Part shown: piece after piece, positions 19,201 through 26,985 of the stretch
How positions within the stretch are numbered: the first letter of the stretch is position 1
How the letters are laid out: every line of letters begins with the position of its first letter
Assembly (NCBI GenBank): GCA_017515985.1
Contig: JAFWDV010000009.1
Location: forward strand, 110,832-174,831
Origin: Clostridia bacterium
GTDB taxonomy: Bacteria; Bacillota; Clostridia; TANB77; CAG-508
DNA: 64,000 nucleotides
Direction of reading: 5' to 3'
The notes under the pieces: generated by a model
What the model saw: only the letters and a program-made list of their open reading frames with translations
Told to the model about the DNA's origin: nothing
Databases searched by the model: none
Position numbers and translations under genes: made by a program

Positions 19201-19346
19201 TCATTGTTCTTTTGTAATTCTTTAGTAATTGCAGTAAAGTTGCTTACCTCTTTATATAGTAATTTTTTGTCAAAATCTGATGAAAATTTCTTAGCTATAC
19301 TATTTACTATGTTGCTCTCATCCCTTATTGCAAATAATACCTTCAT
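16206..19346 (-). CDS. 1046-residue AT-hook / acidic-repeat protein with CpaE/MinD-like ends
   Basis: Residues 1-140 form a receiver-like domain paralogous to the protein encoded just upstream. Residues 140-290 are a Lys-rich linker with two KRGRGRPRK AT-hook motifs (about 195-203 and 223-231). Residues 293-670 are almost only Asp/Glu, as about 20 tandem 11-residue units followed by about nine 13-residue units. Residues about 786-1046 resemble a MinD/CpaE P-loop ATPase, but the Walker A region reads GAHNSGNSF, with no catalytic lysine. The start at 19346 has GGAGGT eight bases upstream. The domain order matches CpaE (receiver then ParA-like), yet no pilus genes are nearby. Function is unknown; DNA or nucleoid association is plausible. 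Confidence 0.7.
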   Translation of the reverse strand: MKVLFAIRDESNIVNSIAKKFSSDFDKKLLYKEVSNFTAITKELQKNNDYDRIVISDDFDDKINESENKQAILLKKLKGLLSVAIGKNGKHIPIIFLSKSSKMANFMVEANILNLLVGKDVSKKNIYELIKKPRTKASAKEYYNTITTKKSEIKKENKKTEKNIKVSSKNSKDTKTKESKQDKKDENAPKDEDAVEVKKRGRGRPRKVVPPEDQALEEKESEVKVKRGRGRPRKNPVEDVAVVVQDKTNKTKKDEKTETKKEVKKSEPKVVSQIDIEQEPIKPKSKKSYDDWDEDELEIEDEVDFDDDDFDFDDETYDSEDVDIEDIDLDEDDDSEDYDLDEEDDLEDIDLDEEDDLEDIDLDEDDDFEDYDLDEEDDLEDIDLDEEDDLEDIDLDEEDDLEDIDLDEEDDLEDIDLDEEDDLEDIDLDEEDDLEDIDLDEEDDLEDIDLDEDDELEDIDLDEDDELEDIDLDEDDELEDIDLDEDDELEDIDLDEDDELEDIDLDEEDDLEDIDLDEEDDLEDIDLDEDDDIEEEIVAIDDDVDEDEETINLDDDEDDEGIINLDDEEDDDEGIINLDDEEVNDDEGIMNLDDEEDDDEGIMNLDDEEDEDEGIMNLDDEEDEDEGIMNLDDEEDEDEGIMNLDDEEDEDEGIINLDDEEEDTGIFDLDDNSKESNSETDDLINNSTSNDSEKGNISLYDEDDAEDDILNLDDNQESEENSEDELEDIDLVKISDNEDNQATGAFGGIMNKNYNPNYDISKQLNEINGIDNESSANSEAKSSDNSTIHVNSDQKIVAFVGAHNSGNSFIINNLAQLLSEQGVKTAILDLTKNKNSYYIYTENEENLRNIAYSSFEKLKSGIADGIKVNKNLTVYTALPNSDSEIDDKETAMKTLLNNNSLVLLDCDFDTDLEFFSIAQEVYFVQSFDILTIQALTGFIKKLKMNKIDYENKMKIIVNKYVSLSAINERAIVAAISVYNSPDTTYQLDLFDRNKVEYMVIPFEERNYCKYLDDVVKCKITVRGYSKSLINSLNRLSKMVYSIGKKK
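17345..17700 (-). repeat. 39-bp tandem coding repeats (13-residue acidic units)
   Basis: About nine near-identical 39-bp units encode variants of DDEEDEDEGIMNL within the large acidic protein. Synonymous differences are few, which suggests recent expansion. Confidence 0.85.
17741..18400 (-). repeat. 33-bp tandem coding repeats (11-residue acidic units)
   Basis: About twenty 33-bp units encode DLDEEDDLEDI or close variants. Blocks sharing the same synonymous codons (for example five consecutive ELEDIDLDEDD units at about 17830-18000) indicate local duplication. Assemblies of this stretch may be collapsed or expanded. Confidence 0.9.
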
Positions 19347-19375
19347 TTGTAATACCTCCATTTATACATTTACAA

Positions 19376-20242
19376 TTAATCTTTGTTTTTCTTTTTGAAA
19401 AAATTACGAACATCAACTTGTCCTGGAATAATTACTTTTCCACCAGATGATATGTTGTTTTTTTCTGTATTTAAGTTCTTCTCTTGCAAAGAGCTTGCTT
19501 TTGGTTTGTATGCATCCTTTACACTTACCTTTGAATATTTTAAATATTCGCTAGAATTTTCTTCCAAAATAATTCTAACATCAAGCGGTAGATTTTCAAT
19601 AATTATCTGAATTTGCTCTTCAGTGTATTCTTTTGCAAGCTTTGAAAATCCCCTCACACACTTATCAATTCTATCTTTGTAAGTAACAAAAAATCTAATA
19701 ATACTATTAAGCTCTTTATCACTTATTTTCTTCTGAGCTCCTTTTTGCTTATACTTTAGACCTCTAGGATCTATACCATATATTAACTTTGCCTTTTTTT
19801 TGTTTCTTGGTTTATCTATTAAAGCACAAACATTTTGAATCGTTCTATCTTTTCCTGTAAGGATGTTATAAACTCCAAGTGTAAATAATTGTGAAATAAT
19901 TGGATCCTGTTCATTTCTTCTATCTTTGCATATTAATATAATAGGTATCCCCGTTCCATCTTCTTTATAGGCTTCATCAGTAATTTCATCTATGTGCCTA
20001 TATAAATTTTCATCCTCACTATCATAGCTTTCATTTATGCTTTTCTCTAAATCCTCGCTAAGAACAATCAAATCATATCTATTATTTTTTGTTTGCTGAA
20101 CTTCGTCTATTATGGCATCATAATAAAAAGCCCTTTTATAAGATATTATTTTTTTATACAATCTTTGATATTCATTTAATATCACATCAACAATATCATT
20201 CTTACTATTGTCGCTATTAGAAACTGCAAAAAGAATTCTCAT
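19376..20242 (-). CDS. receiver-like protein, paralog of the acidic-repeat protein N-terminus
   Basis: The first 150 residues of this 288-residue protein align along their whole length with residues 1-145 of the neighbouring acidic protein. Shared features are M(R/K)(I/V)LFA at the start, YDLIVLSEDL versus YDRIVISDDF, GIPIILICK versus HIPIIFLSK, and the (L/V)GKD...KPRTK-type close. The pattern resembles the pseudo-receiver of CpaE-type proteins. A basic C-terminal half follows (about 160-288) with a short disordered tail ending FFKKKNKD. A true phospho-acceptor set was not evident. It lies 29 bp upstream of the acidic gene and likely shares an operon. I cannot assign a function. Confidence 0.65.
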   Translation of the reverse strand: MRILFAVSNSDNSKNDIVDVILNEYQRLYKKIISYKRAFYYDAIIDEVQQTKNNRYDLIVLSEDLEKSINESYDSEDENLYRHIDEITDEAYKEDGTGIPIILICKDRRNEQDPIISQLFTLGVYNILTGKDRTIQNVCALIDKPRNKKKAKLIYGIDPRGLKYKQKGAQKKISDKELNSIIRFFVTYKDRIDKCVRGFSKLAKEYTEEQIQIIIENLPLDVRIILEENSSEYLKYSKVSVKDAYKPKASSLQEKNLNTEKNNISSGGKVIIPGQVDVRNFFKKKNKD

Positions 20243-20262
20243 TATTTAATTTCTCCTTAATT

Positions 20263-20526
20263 TTAATCATTTGATTTTACAACAACAACAAATATCAATG
20301 GTAATACCTGACATATAATAAGTATTGTTACCATTGCAATCATTGTATGAAAGCCTTTGTCTCTTATATCTAATCTTTTTATACCAATTACATATTGATA
20401 AATAGCACATAAAGCAATTCCAACAAGACCTATTGGTATACTATATCTTTGTATTAGAAGTAAAATATATAAAGCTACGCCATATGCATCAGACCCGTAT
20501 CCAAGCCTTACAATCTTCCATTGTTT
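20263..20526 (-). pseudogene. frameshifted 3' half of the small membrane-protein gene
   Basis: This open frame (87 codons, no ATG) reads KQWKIVRLGYGSDAYG and then two or three membrane helices (VALYILLLIQ, PIGLVGIALCAIYQY, MIAMVTILIICQVLPLIFVVVV). It is in the +1 frame relative to the signal-peptide ORF at 20489-20728, and both frames overlap at a run of five T (A5 on the coding strand) at 20524-20528. Removing one A joins them into one protein of about 154 residues. It may be a real mutation, an assembly indel, or programmed slippage. Confidence 0.65.
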
Positions 20527-20728
20527 TTAGTTGTTCATCTTTCATTTTTAACAATGTTGTTGCTGTGCTTTCTTGCTCAACATAATTCTGAGAAGCCGTG
20601 GTACTGTTTGTACTACTTTGTACATTATTGTTCTGCACAGTGTTATTTTCGACAGCAAGAACATTTGCACTACCTAGTATCAATATTAATAATGTTATTA
20701 TTACACATTTTATGCTAATTTTATGCAT
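20489..20728 (-). CDS. signal-peptide small protein (5' part of a frameshifted gene)
   Basis: The 79-residue frame starts with AAGGAG eight bases before its ATG. It has a clear Sec signal peptide (CVIITLLILILGSANVLA, cut before VENN), followed by an Asn/Ser/Thr-rich stretch. The last 16 residues (KTMEDCKAWIRV region) look like out-of-frame translation, because the adjacent frame from 20526 continues as a hydrophobic protein. The intact gene would be 20263-20728. Family not recognised. It lies between spo0A and the receiver-like pair. Confidence 0.55.
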   Translation of the reverse strand: MHKISIKCVIITLLILILGSANVLAVENNTVQNNNVQSSTNSTTASQNYVEQESTATTLLKMKDEQLKTMEDCKAWIRV

Positions 20729-20857
20729 TTTCTTCTCCTTTCACTCTACATGTATGGATATTTTAACTTATTATATAATACACTACAATGCATAAAATAT
20801 CAAGAAAATATTTACATTTTATATATATAAAATAAAAATTATGTCGATTTTCAAAAT

Positions 20858-20905
20858 AAAAAATCCATATATTAGCATTTACATCTAAAATATGGATTTT
20901 TATTT
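20858..20905 (-). terminator. spo0A transcription terminator
   Basis: An inverted repeat (AAAATCCATAT ... ATATGGATTTT, with TTAG/CTAA extending the stem) begins right at the spo0A stop codon and is followed on the minus strand by a T-run. It is placed to end the spo0A message. Confidence 0.8.
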
Positions 20906-21721
20906 TTATGCTGTCTTTAGCTCTAATCGTAACTTATCTGCAATCATCGCAATAAATTCACTATTTGTTGGCTTTCCTTTAGATGCTGAAACCGTATATC
21001 CAAATATACTTTCTACAACATCTTGTTGTCCTCTACCCCAAGCAACTTCTATAGCATGTCTAATTGCTCTTTCAACTCTTGATGGAGTTGTATGATATTT
21101 ATGTGCTATTTCTGGATACAGTTGTTTTGTAATTTGATTTATTATGTCTATATCGCTAACCACCATCATAATTGCTTCTCGAAGATACTGATAACCCTTA
21201 ATATGAGCAGGAACTCCTACTTCGTGTATAACATTTGTTACCAAAGCTTCTAAGTTTTCTTCATTTTTCTTTTCATTTGGAGCAAGCTCTATGTATGCTG
21301 GCTTTATTTCTCTACTTGCATAGCTCCTTGCCTGTGCTGGCTGATAATACTTTAATTCTTTTATTCTTTTGATTAATACATTTATTTCAAACGGTTTTAC
21401 TATATAATATTGTGCACCCAAATTTACTGCCTTTTGCGTTATAGTATCTTGTCCAACAGCAGACAACATTATGCATAGTGGCATCTTGATACTTGAGTTT
21501 TCAACAATTTTTTCCAAAACCCCTAATCCATCTAATCTTGGCATTATTACATCTAACAGTACAATATCTGGCTCTACATTTTTTATCATGTCGTAAGCTT
21601 CTATTCCATCTCTTGCAACCCCAACTAGCTCTAAATCCTCTTCGGATTTTATATACCCGGCTAAATTTGCAGAAAAATCACTATTATCATCTGCAATTAA
21701 TACTGTTATTTTTTTATTCAC
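20906..21721 (-). CDS. spo0A: stage 0 sporulation response regulator Spo0A
   Basis: The 271-residue protein has a receiver domain (about 1-125) with the acidic pocket DDN and phospho-acceptor Asp in [13 protein letters not shown]. The Spo0A-specific DNA-binding domain follows (about 150-271), with the recognition helix around [18 protein letters not shown] and [19 protein letters not shown]. Phosphorylated Spo0A is the master switch into sporulation and binds TGTCGAA boxes. The start is GTG with GGAGG at seven-base spacing. In most Clostridia spoIVB lies directly upstream; here yigZ occupies that place. Several 0A-box-like sequences lie just upstream, suggesting autoregulation. Confidence 0.97.
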   Translation of the reverse strand: MNKKITVLIADDNSDFSANLAGYIKSEEDLELVGVARDGIEAYDMIKNVEPDIVLLDVIMPRLDGLGVLEKIVENSSIKMPLCIMLSAVGQDTITQKAVNLGAQYYIVKPFEINVLIKRIKELKYYQPAQARSYASREIKPAYIELAPNEKKNEENLEALVTNVIHEVGVPAHIKGYQYLREAIMMVVSDIDIINQITKQLYPEIAHKYHTTPSRVERAIRHAIEVAWGRGQQDVVESIFGYTVSASKGKPTNSEFIAMIADKLRLELKTA

Positions 21722-21818
21722 CCTAAAACCTCCTATTATTTTTTATACAGAAAATTATACTTTCTTTTTTTGCATATTGCAAGATAAAAAGGCTTATTTT
21801 ACGGGTTTTCGTGTGCTT

Positions 21819-22469
21819 TTAATCAACATTTTCCGACAAAACTGATATGTTTTTTTGTCGAATATTGTCGATTTTAATAATTCTTAATTTATTTTGGCCA
21901 TAAAATTCTTTTTCAAGTTCATTTTTGCATTGTTCATTTAACTCAATTTTGCAAACAACACTATCCATATATTCACAATTAGTTATTAATATTCCATTTG
22001 TTTTACAATAGTATCTGAAGTTCTCTACATCTGCATATTCCAATTCTACTGTAAGTTCAAATCCAGGCTCTTGTGTTGTAAGCGTTGCATTTTCAAGCGC
22101 ACTTTTAAGTGCTTCAGAATAAGCTCTAACCAAACCTCCTGTGCCTAACAAAATTCCTCCAAAATACCTAGTAACCACAACCAATACATTTGCAATTCCT
22201 TGTTTGTCTAATATATCAAGCATTGGCGCACCTGCTGTTCCGCTTGGCTCACCATCGTCATTTGCTTTTTTTATAGTTTCATTATTATTACAAACTATGT
22301 ATGCAGAGCAATTATGTCTTGCGTCATGGTATTTTTTCTTAATCAATTTTATTTTTTCTTCCGCTTCCTCCACAGATTCAACATAAAATAAGTTCGCAAT
22401 AAATCTAGATTTTTTTTCGACAATTTCGCTGCTCAGCTCTTTTTCTTGAATTATTTTAAATTTATCCAT
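21819..22469 (-). CDS. yigZ: YigZ/IMPACT-family protein
   Basis: The 216-residue protein has the UPF0029 N-terminal domain with FIANLFYVESVEEAEEKI, HDARHNCSAYIV and DDGEPSGTAGAPML, and the DUF1949 C-terminal ferredoxin-like domain from about residue 140. Bacterial members are soluble and bind nucleic acid or ribosomes; the eukaryotic IMPACT relative modulates translation control through GCN1. Precise bacterial role is unknown. The ATG has AGGGGAG upstream. Its last 50 bp contain the 0A-box-like motifs for spo0A. Confidence 0.88.
   Translation of the reverse strand: MDKFKIIQEKELSSEIVEKKSRFIANLFYVESVEEAEEKIKLIKKKYHDARHNCSAYIVCNNNETIKKANDDGEPSGTAGAPMLDILDKQGIANVLVVVTRYFGGILLGTGGLVRAYSEALKSALENATLTTQEPGFELTVELEYADVENFRYYCKTNGILITNCEYMDSVVCKIELNEQCKNELEKEFYGQNKLRIIKIDNIRQKNISVLSENVD
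21831..21871. promoter_or_regulatory. cluster of Spo0A box-like sites upstream of spo0A
   Basis: Three matches to the 0A box TGTCGAA lie within 41 bp: TTGTCGAA at 21855-21862 and TTGTCGA at 21865-21871 on the plus strand, and TTTTGTCGGAA on the minus strand at 21831-21841. They fall inside the yigZ 3' end, about 110-150 bp before the spo0A start. Binding is inferred only from motif similarity. Confidence 0.45.
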
Positions 22470-22486
22470 AAAACTCCCCTATTCAT

Positions 22487-23791
22487 TTAACTATTTAGTC
22501 CTGCAGTATATCCAGTTGAATATGCAATTTGCAAATTAAATCCACCCGTATACGCATCAACATCAATTATTTCACCAGCAAAGTATAAATTATTAACTAT
22601 TTTTGATTCCATTGTTTTTGGATTTATTTCTTTTATATTTACTCCACCAGCAGTAACAATTGCCTCTTCTACTGGTCTAAATCCTGAAATAGTGATATTA
22701 AAGTTTTTCAAAATATTAACCAGATTTAAACGCTCTTTTTTTGAAATCTCATTTACTTTTTTATCTGGATTAATTCCAGATAATTTTATAATTGGGTCAA
22801 TCATTTTTTGAGGTAATAATTCATTTAAACTATTTCTAAATAATTTATTCTTCTCATTTTCAAAATCTCTCAAAATTCTATTATCTAATTTTTCATTATC
22901 AAGAGCTGGTTTTAAATCAATCTTTAATACAATTTTCCCATCTTTTAGAAGATTACCTATATTTTTGTATCTAATGATATGCGAAGATGCACTTAATATC
23001 GTTGGTCCTGAAACACCAAAATGCGTGAAAAGCATCTCACCGAAATCTTCATACATAACTTTATTTTTCTCTTTATCAATAATACTAATCTTAACATTTC
23101 TTAAACTTAATCCCTGCAATGTCTTACACAAATCTTTAGAATTATTGTATGAATTTAATAAAATATGCTCTGCCGATTGATTGTCATTAGCAACAATTGG
23201 AATTAGCGAAGGTTTTATTTGAGTTATAGTATGACCAAGCTCTTTTACCAAATCATATCCATCACCTGTTGAACCTGTTGTAGGATAACTTTTTCCGCCT
23301 GTAGCAACTATTACTTTATCAGCATCTAAAAACTTTACTTTGCCTTTAGTTTCACATTCTACACCAGCAACCACCTGATTTTTCTCAATTATTCCTATAA
23401 CTTTCGTATCTGTATGTATTTCAACACCTAGCTGCTTTAATTCAGCTAGGAAAGCATTAAGCACATCTTGAGCTTTATCACTTTCTGGAAATATTCTGTT
23501 TCCTCGCTCTTCCTTTACTCTAACGCCATGGTTATTTAAAAATTCAATTATATCTTGATTTGTAAAATTTTGAAAAGAGCTATATAAAAATTTTCCATTT
23601 CCGGGAATATTATTTATAAACTCAGATATATCAATTCCACTTGTTATGTTGCATCTGCCTTTACCTGTAATTAATAATTTTTTTCCCAATGAATTCATTT
23701 TCTCAAGTAATATAACATCATTTCCAGATTTTTTTGCAGATATTGCTGCCATCATTCCTGATGGACCTCCTCCTATAACTACAACTTTCAA
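22487..23791 (-). CDS. BaiN/HI0933-family NAD(P)/FAD-dependent oxidoreductase
   Basis: The 434-residue flavoprotein has an N-terminal dinucleotide-binding motif VIGGGPSGMMAAISA, then GKGRCNITS (family signature), ATGGKSYPTTGSTGDGY, and the C-terminal FAD motif NLYFAGEIIDVDAYTGGFNLQ. The HI0933/YhiN group is widespread; one gut member (BaiN) was reported to act on bile-acid intermediates, but most are uncharacterised, so no substrate is claimed. The start is TTG with AAGGGGG upstream. A convergent arrangement is not present; it precedes yigZ by 17 bp in the same direction. Confidence 0.85.
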   Translation of the reverse strand: MKVVVIGGGPSGMMAAISAKKSGNDVILLEKMNSLGKKLLITGKGRCNITSGIDISEFINNIPGNGKFLYSSFQNFTNQDIIEFLNNHGVRVKEERGNRIFPESDKAQDVLNAFLAELKQLGVEIHTDTKVIGIIEKNQVVAGVECETKGKVKFLDADKVIVATGGKSYPTTGSTGDGYDLVKELGHTITQIKPSLIPIVANDNQSAEHILLNSYNNSKDLCKTLQGLSLRNVKISIIDKEKNKVMYEDFGEMLFTHFGVSGPTILSASSHIIRYKNIGNLLKDGKIVLKIDLKPALDNEKLDNRILRDFENEKNKLFRNSLNELLPQKMIDPIIKLSGINPDKKVNEISKKERLNLVNILKNFNITISGFRPVEEAIVTAGGVNIKEINPKTMESKIVNNLYFAGEIIDVDAYTGGFNLQIAYSTGYTAGLNS

Positions 23792-23860
23792 CTAATAAAC
23801 CCCCTTAGTAATACCAATTATTTTGCTATTACATGACACTTATAATAATTTTCTTATCTT

Positions 23861-23895
23861 AAAAAGAGCTTCATACTGCCATGAAGCTCTTTTGT
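23861..23895 (-). terminator. terminator of the methionine-gamma-lyase family gene
   Basis: A near-perfect stem (AAAGAGCTTCAT / ATGAAGCTCTTT) has a 6-base loop and a T-run on the minus strand, directly after the gene's stop codon. Confidence 0.85.
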
Positions 23896-25139
23896 TAAAT
23901 AATTTGTGATATTGCTTTCATCACACCTAATTTACCAGATTCATATGTTAAGCCACCTTGCTGAAAAGCTATATATGGAGGCCTAATTGGAGCGTCACAA
24001 GAAAGCTCTATCGATGATCCTTGTGTAAAAGCACCTGCTGCCATAATAACCTGATCTGTATATCCTGGCATATCCCATGGCTCTGGAACTGAATTTGAAT
24101 CGATTGGAGAGCCCATTTGTATACCTTGACAATATTTTATTAATTTATCTTTATCTCCAAACTCTACTGTTTGCACAATATCAGAGCGCTTTTCATTATA
24201 TGCAGGAACAGGTTTGTATCCCAAATTTTCAAGCATTCTACTTGTATATATTGCTGTTTTCAAACTACTTGCAACAACACTTGGTGCAAAGAATAACCCC
24301 TGCAATATATATTTATTAATTCCAAGTGTTGGACCAACTTCTTTACCTAAGCCAGGTGCAGTTAACCTTTCAGCGGCAAGATTTACAAGTGATTTTTTAC
24401 CTGCAATATATGCACCATTAGGAGCTATTCCTCCACCTAAGTTTTTAATAAGAGAGCCAACCATAACATCTGCACCAACTGCTAAAGGCTCTTTCTCATC
24501 TACAAATTCACCATAGCAATTATCAACCATTATAATTACATCTTTGTTAACAGATCTAATAACAGACACTACTTTTTCAATCTTATCTATTGTTATACTT
24601 TTTCTTGTTGCATAACCTCTAGAGCGTTGGATTTCAATTAATTTAACATCATTTTTGCTAAGTCTATCAGCAATTCTTTGATAGTCAAAATCATCTTCTA
24701 CTAAATCAATTTGCTCATAATTTATACCATAAGATTTCAATGAGCTATCGTTAGGAACAATTCCTATAACCTCATCTAGTGTGTCGTATGGTTTTCCACA
24801 TATACTAATCATAGTATCATTTGGTCTTAAGAACGCAAATAAAGCAACTGTTAAAGCATGTGTACCAGAAATAAATTGGCTTCTTACTAAGCAATCTTCT
24901 GCACCAAGAACTTCTGCAAAAACTTTTTCTATTGTATCTCTTCCAACATCGCCATAGCCATATCCTGTTGTCATTCCAAAATGCATATCAGATATATTAT
25001 ACTTATTAAAAGCTTTTAAAACCTTCATTGTATTAATTTCGCATCTTTTGTTTACTTCATTTATGACTGAAGATATTTCATTTTCAACTTTTTCGGATAA
25101 GTCTATTACTTCATCCTTTATGCCAAATTCCTTATACAT
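23895..25139 (-). CDS. methionine gamma-lyase family PLP protein (YnbB-like)
   Basis: This 414-residue protein is of the family once called aluminium resistance protein (YnbB), a PLP-dependent fold-type I enzyme near cystathionine gamma-lyases. Visible are FGMTTGYGYGDVGRDTIE, RSQFISGTHALTVALFA, MVDNCYGEFVD with the PLP-ring Asp, and GSLIKNLGGG with the Schiff-base Lys. It may cleave sulfur amino acids; the substrate of this branch is not established. I use the ATG at 25139, since GGGAGTTTTG lies just before it and the alternative first codon is a TTG. In many Firmicutes it sits next to hflX or glnR, not seen here. Confidence 0.88.
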   Translation of the reverse strand: MYKEFGIKDEVIDLSEKVENEISSVINEVNKRCEINTMKVLKAFNKYNISDMHFGMTTGYGYGDVGRDTIEKVFAEVLGAEDCLVRSQFISGTHALTVALFAFLRPNDTMISICGKPYDTLDEVIGIVPNDSSLKSYGINYEQIDLVEDDFDYQRIADRLSKNDVKLIEIQRSRGYATRKSITIDKIEKVVSVIRSVNKDVIIMVDNCYGEFVDEKEPLAVGADVMVGSLIKNLGGGIAPNGAYIAGKKSLVNLAAERLTAPGLGKEVGPTLGINKYILQGLFFAPSVVASSLKTAIYTSRMLENLGYKPVPAYNEKRSDIVQTVEFGDKDKLIKYCQGIQMGSPIDSNSVPEPWDMPGYTDQVIMAAGAFTQGSSIELSCDAPIRPPYIAFQQGGLTYESGKLGVMKAISQII

Positions 25140-25172
25140 CAAAACTCCCTTTCTTTCAACAATTTAATATTA

Positions 25173-26891
25173 CTATCTTGTATAATACGGAATACCATAG
25201 CCTAAATCTTCTCTATAGAATTCTCCAATAAAGCTCTGCTCTTGACCTAATTCATATTCCGGCTTTTTAATAACATTTCCACTAATATCTATAGATCCCC
25301 ATAAATCACCAGATTTAATACCAGCATATCCATATTCATTAAATTCAGTTACATAATCATATTCAGCATTTACAACAATTTCTCCATCCTTATTTTTAAA
25401 TCCCCACTTGCCATTTTCAAAAAAAGCAAACAATTCATTATTCTTAAAGATTGTCTTAGCCTCAACTATTTTTCCATTGCTATCTATGTATACTGCTGTG
25501 GAATCGTTATATACCTTTAGATAATCCTTATTTAAATCTAAATTATATTTGCCCTTTTCCACAATCACACTTGCATCCATATTTGCAATTGAAATATTAT
25601 TTTGAGAATCAATTAATTCAACTATATTGTAATTTGGTAATGGCTGAATAGCAGTATATTTATAATCTATAACAACATTTCCACTATCATCAATAACACC
25701 AAATAATTTATCTTTCTTTGCAATAAAATATTTTTCCGAAATGTATTGAATATACGTGTAATCATCTTCAATTATATTATTGTTGGCTATATTAACAATT
25801 TTATATTTATTATCTGCTGTAGATAAAATTTCATATTTATCGTTAGGCTTCTGCTTGTTTATATAATCAGATTTTTCTTCCTTTTTTCCAGAATTGTCGT
25901 AAATATCAAATTCTTCATCCTTTTGGGCATTTATATAACTACCCGCAAAGAAAACATTATCATATTCAATTGGAACAATTATAGTTCCATCAAACTTAGC
26001 AACACCATACTTAGAGCTCTTCTTCACAACAAATAAATCATTTTCAGAATTATAAGTAATATTTTCATACTCATGATTAATTAGCACTTTATTATTCATG
26101 TAAACTCCTGCTTTTCCATCTTTAAAAGCAATAATATATATGTCGTCATCATGCTTATCAGTTATTCTATATAAATCGTTATATTCACACTTTAAAATCA
26201 TTTTTCTATCTTTATTGATATAACCATATCTCATACCATCATCGGTTCTGGTACCAACTATATAACCGCTATTTTTGTACTCTGACTCATCCACATAATA
26301 CATATCACAATAGATTTCATCATATTTTGCTTTTACAATAACAGCTCCATTGATATTTATAACTCCAAGTTTACCATCTTTTTTCACTAAAAGAAGTCCC
26401 TCGTTATAATCAAACCCCTCTATAAATTCATATATTGCCTCAGTTATTTTTTTACCTTGTAAATCTATCAACCCATAATGACCATCATTTTTATATTTTA
26501 AAACACTTTTTTCATAATACCCATTATCGTCAACATTACTTAAACTAATTCCCTCAAGCATATAATATTGGTATAAAATGTGCTCATTCTTTTCATTAAA
26601 TACTTGAACATTATACTCTTTAGTTGTCGAATTATAATTATTTTTACATATAAAGATATCTTTTTTTGGATTTGGAATTTCAACGACATCGTATACTGGG
26701 TCAATCACGATATTGCCACTTCGATTTATAACACCGTACTTATTATTTTCAGAGAACAAAAAATAATTTTGTTCATCCAATTTTTCTACAGTATATTCAA
26801 ACTTTTTCTTATTTACATTATTAACTATCAATAGAACTATTCCTACTATTAATATAGCAGAAATAATACAGATCAAAACTTTTTTATTCAT
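25173..26891 (-). CDS. membrane-anchored WG-repeat protein
   Basis: After one N-terminal membrane helix (about 3-25) the 572-residue protein is made of WG/KWG-type beta repeats of about 30-50 residues. Examples are KYGVINRSGNIVIDPVYD, HYGLIDLQGKKITEAIYE, KLGVININGAVIVKAKYD, KYGVAKFDGTIIVPIEYD, LFGVIDDSGNVVIDYKYT and KWGFKNKDGEIVVNAEYD, about eight to nine in all. Such proteins are extracellular, probably propeller- or solenoid-like binding modules of unknown ligand. It ends GIPYYTR. It precedes the methionine-gamma-lyase family gene by 33 bp. A GGAG site lies before the ATG. Confidence 0.82.
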   Translation of the reverse strand: MNKKVLICIISAILIVGIVLLIVNNVNKKKFEYTVEKLDEQNYFLFSENNKYGVINRSGNIVIDPVYDVVEIPNPKKDIFICKNNYNSTTKEYNVQVFNEKNEHILYQYYMLEGISLSNVDDNGYYEKSVLKYKNDGHYGLIDLQGKKITEAIYEFIEGFDYNEGLLLVKKDGKLGVININGAVIVKAKYDEIYCDMYYVDESEYKNSGYIVGTRTDDGMRYGYINKDRKMILKCEYNDLYRITDKHDDDIYIIAFKDGKAGVYMNNKVLINHEYENITYNSENDLFVVKKSSKYGVAKFDGTIIVPIEYDNVFFAGSYINAQKDEEFDIYDNSGKKEEKSDYINKQKPNDKYEILSTADNKYKIVNIANNNIIEDDYTYIQYISEKYFIAKKDKLFGVIDDSGNVVIDYKYTAIQPLPNYNIVELIDSQNNISIANMDASVIVEKGKYNLDLNKDYLKVYNDSTAVYIDSNGKIVEAKTIFKNNELFAFFENGKWGFKNKDGEIVVNAEYDYVTEFNEYGYAGIKSGDLWGSIDISGNVIKKPEYELGQEQSFIGEFYREDLGYGIPYYTR

Positions 26892-26985
26892 ATGTTCATT
26901 CTCCTCAAAAGAATTTGTGGAAGACCTAAATATTTCACGTTTAGATTATATAATCTGCACTAGAATATGTCAACTTAAAATTACA

